From Mucor racemosus (taxonomy: Eukaryota; Mucoromycota; Mucoromycetes; Mucorales; Mucoraceae): a stretch of 64,000 nucleotides of DNA. The translations under genes and the position numbers were made by a program. The notes beneath the pieces were generated by a model that ran no database searches, was not told the DNA's origin, and saw nothing but the letters and a program-made list of their open reading frames with translations. The stretch lies in NCBI GenBank assembly GCA_027405735.1, contig JAPEHQ010000001.1:6324001-6388000 (forward strand). Direction: 5' to 3'. Position 1 is the stretch's first letter. Each line of letters opens with the position of its first letter. This document shows, in pieces, positions 49,642-59,401 of the stretch.

Positions 49642-49777
49642 TGTATGCCACCAAGTGCTATATATTATCATCTTCTACAGTATTAATACATATTATAATC
49701 TATTGACTACGACATGTATTGATACATTGATACTGTAGAAGATGATAACATAATATGGTACTTGGCGGCATACAACA
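49642..49777. repeat. 136-bp palindromic miniature element
   Basis: Ends read TTGTATGCCACCAAGT and, inverted, TTGTATGCCGCCAAGTACCA, followed on both sides by the same ATTATCATCTTCTACAGTAT block, leaving a core of about 45 bases. The ends are the same as the outer ends of the 6.8-kb foldback element, so this may be its minimal deletion derivative. Confidence 0.65.
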
Positions 49778-50729
49778 ATGATTATTGTCATTTGTAAATA
49801 TGTCTATACTGTAGCTATAATATTTACTACAGCAACAATGGTTTTTATTCGAGCATAAACTTAAATAACACTTACTGCTTATATTTATATGGTATGCAAG
49901 CCAAATCTAATAAGATTATAGATGTTACTTTATCACTCATAAAATTTAAACAAATTGACCTTCTTTAACCTTACTGTTTTAGTTTACGATTGTCGCCTGT
50001 TGTAAAAAGATTTGTTTTCAAGTATAGCTACGATCAAAACTATGGTTATTAGACGAGATATTAAGTTATTCTTTTTTTTTGTTTCTATCTCATTTGAAAT
50101 TGTATCGCTTTTCTGGAACATTTCTTGAGTTTATAGCCAGTTCTAGCTTTTCACTGAGTAGATGTAAATATCGTTATTGCCTTTAATTTGATCTGGTAAT
50201 CAAGAAATACGCCCAACAGTACAGTAGTAAATAATGCTATTTGATCTTAGAACACGGTTAAATGAAAATACCAGCCTCTAATATAACGACTGCTATTTAT
50301 ATGAAAACATTAGTCCCTTATGTTAGCATGCGTTGATGTATCATTCTTAAACCGGATCATGTCAAATCTAAAAAAGTAAACAATAACAGATTCGGAACCG
50401 GAAGTTCCTTAATTAAATATTAACTATACAATGCTCCTAAAAGCATGGTATAGAAGCATGGTATAGAAGCATGGTACAAAAGCATAATACGCCAGTGCGA
50501 TATTCCAACATGATATACCAACATAACACATTACTATTAAATAACATCTAAACTACCTTATCACATCATTAATTCCCCAAATCAAATAGTATATAAACCC
50601 TATTAATTTCATTCCAATAAACGATATCTCTTTACTTGATTAAATTTCTAGTTTTTATTTAACCTAAACATATTTTAATAAATCATGCGTATGCATTCAG
50701 ATAAAAGAAAAGAATACAAGAAGCTTGAT

Positions 50730-52075
50730 AGTCTAATATGCCTTATCAAATAAACGGTAAATATCTCCTTGGAATATGAAAACAAAACGAGAGAAACAAC
50801 GCACGTAGAAAAGGATTCAAGGCTTTACGTTATTTAACACAATTAAAACCCTGCTAAGTTGCTCATTTCAGCCAATGCGAAAGCAGTATTACAGCGCATG
50901 AACCAGAAAATAAACAAAATAGGTAATATCTGTTACTATAAAAACATACATTTTTCTACCAGAAAAACCGCCTGTCATATCATACATTCAATAAAAAATT
51001 GCAAAAGCAAGCCCGTAGAGCGACGCCGTAATTGAGCATACCAAGATTGAACGGCTAAGTCTCTTATGTTATGGTATATCTAAGTTTTAAATAAAAAAGC
51101 ATTTTTTTATTTTTATTTTTCTTATATTTAACCACGTACGGTCTGAAAATTCAGACTTTGTAGCGGACATTTTTGGGGCTCATTTTATCCTTATCAACGC
51201 TCATGATTTTGATCAAAAATCAGAAAAATCAACTTTTGATACCAAAATTAACGTTTAAATATACTACATTGTGAGAGAAAATTGTAGCCATGACTAATAC
51301 ACATTTTATAAAAGCTTAATATTAAATGTTAAGTAATGAAATTTAGCCTTTTTGGCCCAAAAACGGTTTTTTGATTAAAGGATTTTCATGTAATATCTTG
51401 CAATAAAAAGACCTGTTATTTTTTATTGAGAAAATAGAGCGCTGAATTTTTTATATGTGTATATTTTTTGTTTTTATAATTGGTAGTATAATTCACTCTA
51501 GATTTGCAAAATCAGAAAAAAAAAATTAAAAAATGTCAAAATTGATGATCTGGGCAAGAATAATTTTTAAAATTAATATTCCGACTATAAGCTTTGTAAG
51601 TCTTAAAAATAAGAGATTTTATAATACCTGAGAGCTTTTTCAAAAATTTATGATGCTGTATCCACTTGATTTGAGCTTATTACTGTAAATCTTTATACGT
51701 GTTAATATTATGTGGTAGTTTATTTGATGATAATATAGTCTTAATTTATAATCATTGCGCTAGAGGTGATTTACATTAAGTTTTAGTCTTACCTCTCCAA
51801 CCTCATAAACGTAAACATGGCCATCATCACTGGAACCTATTGCCGCCTTTTCACCCTCTTTGTCTCAAGCCAATTTATTCAATGCTTTATTACTAGAACC
51901 AACTTAAGCACTTACAAATGGTTTCTCAGTATTTGCATTCAAATTCCATAAATTAAATTGACTGGTTCCATCTACAGTGGTATCAAACGTATCATCAGCC
52001 CACCTTATTATAAATGCCAATATAACATCAGAAACATCCCATTATTATCATTGTTATAAGCTATAAAAACAAGTA
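50730..52075 (-). repeat. Truncated arm A, fourth copy
   Basis: Aligns with the inner 1.3 kb of arm A in reverse orientation; homology fades near 52075. It lacks about 75 bases present in the other copies between GATGATAC and GTTTGATAC of the dynein fragment, so it keeps an older arrangement. Confidence 0.75.
51793..52000 (-). pseudogene. Captured dynein intermediate chain fragment, copy 4 (least rearranged)
   Basis: Reads ADDTFDTTVDGTSQFNLWNL, NANTEKPFVSA, stop, VGSSNKALNKLA, stop, DKEGEKAAIGSS and HVYVYEVGE, then a GT donor-like end at 51792. Residues are nearer to real dynein intermediate chains than in copies 1-3, and it lacks their inserted 75 bases, yet two stops remain. Confidence 0.75.
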
Positions 52076-53036
52076 TCATAATGGAACAGATTCTTATGTT
52101 TTTTTGCAGTGTCCAAGACTTATCCTTAAGTTAGCTTCGTGTAGTCATACCAAAAAAAAAGTAATACGCTTCCTTTCGAAAAGGCACACTATTTATCATA
52201 CAGAACAATTGTACTCATTTCGTATATGGAGAAAATATTGGTTCACTTCGTCTCAATTTTTCCATAGAAGATGCCCCAAATAGAAATTACTATAGTGCAT
52301 CTTTAAACTTATAAATACTGCTGAGCAAGTTACAGCTGCTGTGCAAAAGCATCTTAATCTTTGTTAATACGTAACACAACAATACATGAATTCAATTATA
52401 AAAACAAGATTCTGAGAACACAATACTTAGTAATCCTATACTCTTCTCTTTGTTTATGTCTACTAAAAATTTTACCCTCAAGCTTTATAATAGATGCTGT
52501 TGCTGCCTTTCTTTAAGAGCTGGCATTTTCATATTTTCATTGCTTTCAATGGTAATGAAATTAAATGGTCATTTTTGCTACATTTAATTAATCTGGTCAT
52601 GTAGATATGGATCATTTTCTTCCACATAAGGAGACAAATAAATTATTTCTATTCTGTTTTAGGTTACGAAATCGAATTTGGTAAGATATATGATCTAGTT
52701 GAATATAAACAGAATTACTAAGCATCAGCGTAGATTCGAACTTCCCTGATACTAAAATCACATACATGTATACACCTATCACTATATCTGAAGGTGTAGC
52801 ACTCACGACTCACTTGACCGGTGCCATTGGTAGCTATATGGCACGTTATTTGAAGTACCATTGATATTTTTGAGAGTAAACTAAAGCTTATATTTTAGAA
52901 ATCCTACCAATTGATTAGGATTTACAAATATTTAGCTTTGCTTAAAGCCATAGAAGAACCTATAGAGATGGTTATTCACCTGCTTAAGATTAAAAGCAAC
53001 CTAGTACACTTTATCAATCACCAAGTACCTGAAATT
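52076..53036. other. Intergenic region with a tRNA-like pol III signature
   Basis: About 960 bases. On the minus strand a GGTCAAGTGAG (52809-52819) resembles an A box and GTTCGAATC (52733-52741) is a perfect B box, about 70-80 bases apart. No full tRNA fold could be drawn. The plus strand 52785-52850 is open and coding-like, but no gene model could be completed. Confidence 0.35.
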
Positions 53037-53267
53037 ATGGCGGAAGAAGAAGGAGTTACCACAGCTGTGAAAACTAGAATGTTATACTTTTTCGGCATTC
53101 TTATACTTTTGTATCTTGGTATTATTGTTATTCTAAAAGTATGTAAATATCATTTAAATATAATTGAACGTTGCCTTTAACGTTTTATATAGATATATAT
53201 GGCATATGTAGCTCATAAATATGAGAGATATTTATTCATATTGGAAGAAGATGCAAAACGGGAATAA
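53037..53267 (+). CDS. Small single-pass membrane protein, unknown
   Basis: Exons 53037-53138 and 53193-53267, 54-nt intron; 58 residues. The hydrophobic stretch MLYFFGILILLYLGIIVILK ends exactly at the splice site and continues into IYMAYVAHKYERYLF; the tail is acidic/basic (ILEEDAKRE). The start chosen has good context (ATTATGG); the frame is open further upstream to about 52900, so a longer N-terminus or earlier exons are possible. Family not recognised. Convergent with RPF1. Confidence 0.45.
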
Positions 53268-53500
53268 TATTTAATGAATAAATTGGAATTGCTGGTTGTT
53301 TAATGTTTAAAAACTTGACCCATCATAAACTTTCTTTCTAAACAATAACTTATTTGTATAAAAGTTAATATACATTGGCATTATGTAATAATCGAATTGT
53401 CAGGGAAGAGGTTCGAGCTTTATTGAAATTACAAAAGAAATAAAGAATGTGTGTATGATTGAGGAAAAATAGGAAAATGTATGTATAGATTATATAATAT

Positions 53501-54590
53501 TTACAAGAAGAATCTCTTACGACTAGTTTCCATGTCAGGTTTGAATACCCATTCATACTCTCCATCACGCTTATACACACCCTTTTGTAACCAACGAAGT
53601 TTCAATGTGAATTTTGGACCTAATTCTTGTAAACCGACCTTTTCTGTATCTCTAAAAACATAACGATGACGACGAACAAAAATGAAATCACGTTGATTGT
53701 GGAAAGTGATTACTTGTCTTCCTTGAAACTCGGGCACTTGAGGCAAAAGAGCTTGGAACATACGACCAATTGTATGACCCAATCTGGTATTGAAGTTGTT
53801 TAGAATCAATTCAGGATTGTGAGCAGTAACACGACCATGGCCCTAATTATTACAAATGATGAGCATATATGTACATAGTTATAATTCTTTGATAAAATAA
53901 CTTACGGAAATGGCTTTTGCTGGTGTGAAACTTGTAAGTTTGAAATAGGCCGTTGGGCCATCAGGTAAATGTATTAAGGTAATTGCATCTAGATTAGAAT
54001 GTTAGATATTTCCCATGATATAAAATTTGCATTAGATCAATCAAAAACTTACTAGGTACTTTGCGATCCTCATTTACAATGATCACATCAGTAAATTCCT
54101 TTTCATTTGCAATCTTTATCACTTGTCTCAACTCATGCTTGGGACCACGCTTAGCAAATTGTGCATCGGGAAACATGGAAACCATTTCAGCACAGAAATC
54201 ATAACAATTGGGTGAAGGATTTTTGCTAGATGTAACAAGCACTTTGGGTGATTTTCCACTAAAATAACTAGCTAATTCGTCCATGGCTTCATCTTGAGCT
54301 ACCTCATCATCCTGTTCTACTATAGTTTCATCAGCCTCTCTGGTATTATCCAACGTATTGGGGACATTTTCTTCTAAACGTTTCTGTAAAGCAAGTTAAT
54401 TACATTTGTTATCAACTCTAAATGCTGAATCACATACCTTTTTTAATTCGGGATTCTTCTCTTCTGCTTTGGCAAGTTGCTTTCTCTTGGTAGATTTTGC
54501 CTTTTGCTTTTCAAGCCTTTGTTTTTGATAGAGATTTTCTCTCTTGTGCTTGTTTTTTAATTCAGAAGGGCGTGAAACAGGGTCTCCCAT
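53501..54590 (-). CDS. RPF1: Ribosome production factor 1 (Brix domain)
   Basis: Nucleolar 60S assembly factor. Exons 54438-54590, 54053-54383, 53906-53988, 53501-53842; 302 residues, yeast-like length. A Lys/Arg-rich N-terminus ([20 protein letters not shown]) precedes an acidic linker and the Brix domain: [112 protein letters not shown] and the end [20 protein letters not shown]. All family blocks are present and in order. Same direction as the downstream-numbered SANT/U-box gene, 470 bases away. Confidence 0.96.
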
Positions 54591-55060
54591 ATTGAATTTA
54601 ATGTAAATCTACTGTTGAGAAGGAAAGCTGACAATGTCAAAAAACATTTTTTCAAAAGTATTGAAGCAAATCTTCTGGAAAAAGGGTCACGAAGCAGTCC
54701 ATTGCATGTCTTTTTAGCTTGTTTGATTGTGATATTTGCTGATAATTGAGATACAATTCGATTCGATGTTGTCGGCGTGGCGGGGCTCTTTGATATGTGG
54801 AGTTTTTCCTTAAATTTCGGATATTTGCAGTGATGCTAAATATTTACAGAGTTTTTTTTCCAATACTTGAAGTTGAATAAAATTAATACTACTAATTTTT
54901 TATTATGTTAAAAATTGTTCTCTTTTCTGTCATATTTTTTGTTTAGAAGAAAAGCCTTTTTTTTTAGTACATTAAACCAATTACAAAAGATGGGGTTTGG
55001 TCTACAGATTTGCAATTTTGTCCCTATTGATAAATTCAAGTCAGAATATAGTGATACAAT
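54591..55060. promoter_or_regulatory. Intergenic region upstream of RPF1
   Basis: 470 bases holding the RPF1 promoter and the 3' flank of the next minus-strand gene; a T run at 54959-54964 and several AT runs. No specific site recognised. Confidence 0.35.
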
Positions 55061-57404
55061 TCAGTTATTAATATTATTAGTATTAGTTCCATAATTGTAA
55101 ATGTGAAAATTCTCAGAAGTCAAGAGAACTAGATGGAATTTTGGTGATTGAGCATACCTCAAAAGAAAACTTTACATTTGCACATATTTACCTAGATCCC
55201 GTTTTGTAAGCGCTTGTTTGGTAATTGGGCACACATTTCTCTTTAGTCCGCCCTGAAAATTACTTAAACAGCGTAGCCAACTATCATATCTAGAATTGGT
55301 TTAATATACATATATCTTTGTAAATAAAATGTAAAATTTACCCCATAACATGCCCATATTTTGATATTGCTGGCTTTTCAATTTGATCCAAAGTGATTGG
55401 GTCAATAAAACCAGGAAGAAGACATTCGTATTCATCTGTTGCCTTTATATCTTGTAGTAAAGTGGGGTCTTTTGCATCATGGCCTTCTTTTTCTTTAGCA
55501 ATAGTTCCTGGTAGCAACCTTGTACGATTATTAATCACTCTTTGTACTTTATCAGCACGAGTTTTGTAGTAATTACGAGGCACAAAATTTCCAGAAGCAT
55601 CATTATCATAACTTTCAATCTCACTATCACTGCCTGTTTCTTTTGTCATTGTTAATCGATGGCGACGGCGAGATTTCTTTGATTTGCTTTTATGCTTTGG
55701 CAATTTTCTTTTGGCTGATTTAACCCGCTTGGCACCTAATTTGTTCTCATTTTTTGGTATTTCAGTAGTTGATTTAAATGATGAAGATGGTATATTTTCC
55801 TCGCTAACTGGGCTCTTATTAGTGAGTTTGTTGTGAGTTCGCATACGTTTCTCAATTGTCCCATCAGAAAGTGTTTTATCGAATGTATAATGAGCATTTC
55901 CATGGGGATCAATTACATAATTACTGTCCTGTAATTGCCCTGTTTCAATCAGAAATCTATAGTAATTGGAACACTATATTGTATTATTTTAATAGAAGTG
56001 AACGTTCCATTTCCAATGAAACTTACTTGATATCCCACTCTACCTGGGATACCTCTTGCAAATAATCCCCACTGACCTTCTGTGCCAACTTCTTTTAATC
56101 TGTCCATAAAAAGTCTCTTTTCGGCCTACCATATAATAATCGTTTTTTTAGGGTTTAATAAATCAAGTTTAAATGTATATTACCTCTGTCCATTGGCCTG
56201 TCTTCTGCTCTTCACCTGGTTCATTAAATCGGTAATAATAACTATTTGGGTTTTGATCAATCATTTTATATGATCTGATTCGAGCTTCAGACCAGCCTTC
56301 AAATGCTTTATCCGGTTCCGCATCTAAATTATCTGTAAATTGCTTTAATGCTGCATCAAGGCCTAATTTTGTACGAGGTTGTCTTTTTTTTCCTGTAATT
56401 CAATAACAAGGTTTTATATGTATATTGGGAATGTATAATTACCGTTTCATATTTGTTTCGTCAGGATTTCGTAAAACATCCGTCGATTCTACTGCTTGCG
56501 ATGATGATGCTTTATTGATTTGTACCTGTTCTAGTTTTATCAAGGGCGCATATGATTTCTCTTCTTTGCTATGTCTCAAGGCAATTACTTTACGAAGCAA
56601 AATAAGAGTACCTGGTTCTGATAGGCGGCAAATAGCCTTTTCCTAATGGGTGTTTTATATGAAAATTGCTCTTGTAAATGTATATCATACTAATATACCT
56701 ACCTCGTTATTCTCGCATTCTTTCAATACATCATTAATCTCCTCATCACTAAGATAATCAAAGACCTCTCGAATAGTTTTGTATTTTCGAATTCTTTCTC
56801 GTAATTCATGATTTGCAAAATGGCGTTGTTGAAGGGATATGCGTTCGTTGATTTGAGCATGCTCTTGATCAGTAATTTTTTCCTTGTAAAAGCTTTTCTT
56901 TTGGATTTTAATAGTAGAATTGCTGCGATGTATAAAGGGGTTTAATAGTTCTATTAAATTTAAGGGGCATAAAGGGATATTAACCTTTCTATATTACTAT
57001 TGCTGCTGAGTAAAGTTGATGTTAAATGTTTGAATTCATCTTCATCTTGCTGTTTTTTTGATTCAGGCAGAGGCTTCCTTAGTTTTTGCTGTTTGTAAGG
57101 CAAATAAAATAAAATATTAATGCATTGTGTGTTATATTTAAATACAAAACTCACTAATAACGAAAGATTTACGTGAATTTTATCGGAAATGAGTGTTTTT
57201 TGCCATGGTAAAATTGACACGAAACCCCTAGTATCTATTTCATCATCTTTACCAGCTAAAATAATGTCCAAGTAGTTATCAATAGGGGCCCATTTTAAAA
57301 CTAATATAACAAACTTGTATATAGTAACCTTGTTTTAATGCATACATCTCATCTTGACACTCCTCTGTGAAGAATGTACTATTATTTGAGTGATATTGTG
57401 TCAT
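55061..57404 (-). CDS. SANT/Myb-domain protein with C-terminal U-box-like domain
   Basis: Ten exons: 57346-57404 (tentative), 57173-57300, 56985-57088, 56703-56922, 56443-56642, 56184-56382, 56027-56125, 55342-55973, 55192-55289, 55061-55128. N-terminal piece WAPIDNYLDIILAGKDDE; a helical region with LSDEEINDVLKECENNEEKA, CUE-like in look; a SANT repeat GQWTEAEKRLFMDRLKEVGT with GRVGYQCSNYYRFLIETGQL; basic Lys/Arg stretch (nuclear signal); then FIDPITLDQIEKPAISKYGH, NVCPITKQALTKRDLVLLTS, the layout of a U-box/RING-like fold. Likely nuclear, perhaps a ubiquitin ligase acting on chromatin; substrate unknown. Exon 1 to exon 2 does not join in frame with the consensus donor GTATGC, and exon 6 needs an AAAAG acceptor, so both junctions are uncertain. 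Confidence 0.7.
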
Positions 57405-57709
57405 GTTTTATTGATAAAATAAGAAGAAAATAAGCAAAAAAAAAAAAAAACGTATAAAAATGATTGTTTATAGTGAATGTAACACTCTCATGGTAAGTTT
57501 GGCGTATAATAGCAACTTACACAAACATAAGGAGTTGTTTATAATAAAGGGACACCTTTTTTTTTCTTGTAACAAAGGCAATTTTTTTTCCTGGGGAATG
57601 CAATAAATGTCAAAATGGGATATATAACAATCTAAACGTGTGTACATAATTTTCTTCTTTATCATCTTCCTTTCCTTTATAATATACACCATTCATTCAT
57701 TCAATTATT
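57405..57709. promoter_or_regulatory. Divergent promoter region
   Basis: 305 bases between two divergent genes. An A run lies at 57437-57451 and TATA-like TATAATATACACC at 57678-57690, about 25 bases before the start at 57710. Confidence 0.4.
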
Positions 57710-59206
57710 ATGTTTACTAATATCCAAGATGCGCAGGACGCACAACAACAAAACCCATCGTTAGCTCCACCACCGTTCCTTCATCCACATGACCCAAATG
57801 TCGAAAAAGAATATGAAACTTTGATTCAAGCATGGAAAAATCAATTGATTGACAAAACACCAATTTCTCCCAGTTATGAATATATTCGATTTGCTTGGAT
57901 GAGATTAATGGATCATTATCTCGATCAGCAATGGTTAGATTCAAAGCAAATGCTTCAATGCGCTCAGGCTTGGAGTGCACGTGACTCCATTAGCATCACA
58001 GAAGCTGTTCATACCATGAATGTCCTTAGCTTAAAATCAATGCAAAGATCATTGGATGCACGTCAAGAATTACTTCAAGCATTGGGAGATCCTGATTTTA
58101 TGGTAGGATTTGGTGTTGGCCCAATTGATATTACATTAAATCCTCTGGCTGGTACAGAGGTAGAAGAAGAAGAAGAAGAGGATAATCAAGTACATGCTCC
58201 TTTACTTGTCATGCATAATAATACACCTGTTGAAGAATCATTTAATTTTATTGGAGATGATGATCAAGATGAGGCTATTATGACAACTACTTTCAAACAA
58301 CAACAAGAAGAAGACCAAGAACAAGAACAAGAAGAACAAGATTTAATTGAACTGGATCAAGTAGGAATCAAACAACATGGTTTTCGTCTAACTTCATCAA
58401 GCTCTACACCAAATATTTCCATTAGATCAAGCCAAGATGATTTCTCATTGAATAAAAGCGGATTTGACCGTAAATATGAAAGTTACTACCAGCAATTAAA
58501 CCAAGCATCTTCTTGGAAAGAAATTGAAATGAAACAGGATGAAGAAAGCTTTATATCAGAAGACCAAAGCATTTACAGCGACCATAGCGATATAAATGTG
58601 CATGTCAATGGCAATGGTTTTCAATGGAAAAGTTGGTTTGTTGATGAGAATCCAGAAAATCAACAAGATCAACCATTATTAGGGCCTGACGAACCGATTA
58701 TTTTTGAGCAAGAGTTTGCAGATGAAAAAGTAGAAACTGATTCTTGTTTGACAGATTTATACAATCCTCAACATAAAAAAAATCAGCCATTTCTTATGGT
58801 TAGAAGTGAGTCAAGTATCTCGGCATTTAGACCTATCAGTAATAATCTAGCGCCTCGTTGTCAACGACAATTGAATCCTCTTCAATTGATGAAGAGATCT
58901 TCTTCGTCATACAGCATTGAACATGCACAACAGCAACAACAACAACAGCAACATTTACAGCAACTTACTGCTGCTACTATTACAAAAAGTAGATCGTTCC
59001 CAACAAAATCATCCATTTCTGCTTCTTTTAAAAACACTTGTTCTTCATCAACATATTCTTCTCCACCTCCAATGCCTACAAATTCAACCAATACAAAAGA
59101 ACGTAATTTCATGATTCGATCAATTGTAGGTAAAAAAGTGTCTTTATCCAAACTATTTGGCAGTAGAAAATCATCTTCTTCATCATCTACTTCATCCCAT
59201 CACTAA
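57710..59206 (+). CDS. Intronless protein of unknown function, Gln/Ser-rich C-terminal half
   Basis: 498 residues. Residues 25-150 look folded and helical (EYIRFAWMRLMDHYLDQQWL; SKQMLQCAQAWSARDSISIT; LDARQELLQALGDPDFMVGF). From 150 on the chain is low-complexity: Glu runs, Asp/Gln stretches, a poly-Gln tract (residues about 407-418) and Ser runs. The last 35 residues are basic then Ser-rich (RSIVGKKVSLSKLFGSRKSS). No enzyme motif is seen and I do not recognise the family. The disordered acidic half with a basic tail would suit an adaptor or regulator. Clear coding bias throughout; ATG at 57710 follows the TATA-like box. Confidence 0.8.
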   Translation: MFTNIQDAQDAQQQNPSLAPPPFLHPHDPNVEKEYETLIQAWKNQLIDKTPISPSYEYIRFAWMRLMDHYLDQQWLDSKQMLQCAQAWSARDSISITEAVHTMNVLSLKSMQRSLDARQELLQALGDPDFMVGFGVGPIDITLNPLAGTEVEEEEEEDNQVHAPLLVMHNNTPVEESFNFIGDDDQDEAIMTTTFKQQQEEDQEQEQEEQDLIELDQVGIKQHGFRLTSSSSTPNISIRSSQDDFSLNKSGFDRKYESYYQQLNQASSWKEIEMKQDEESFISEDQSIYSDHSDINVHVNGNGFQWKSWFVDENPENQQDQPLLGPDEPIIFEQEFADEKVETDSCLTDLYNPQHKKNQPFLMVRSESSISAFRPISNNLAPRCQRQLNPLQLMKRSSSSYSIEHAQQQQQQQQHLQQLTAATITKSRSFPTKSSISASFKNTCSSSTYSSPPPMPTNSTNTKERNFMIRSIVGKKVSLSKLFGSRKSSSSSSTSSHH

Positions 59207-59401
59207 TTTTAATACTAATACCTTAATAATAATTCCACTCTATTTTAAATAAACTTAAATATCATTTCCTATCTAAATAAATGAAACATGTAGTCATACA
59301 AAAATCCCATATGATGCTTGGTTGTCATCATTTAACAAATGAGGCCCAGATATTTTGTGTGCATCTTTTTTTTTTTTACTTTCCATTTATTGTTAATAAA
59401 A

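Larger units (their letters stand above)
46707..50729. mobile_element. Second, nested palindromic repeat block
   Basis: Between arm A at 43259-46706 and inverted arm A at 50730-52075. E-related sequence lies at about 46707-47095 and again, in the same direction, at 50335-50729. Inside are inverted D arms (47095-48395 and 49785-50333) around a 1.4-kb core. The left D arm holds a 722-bp insertion and the core a solo LTR. No coding genes. Confidence 0.65.
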
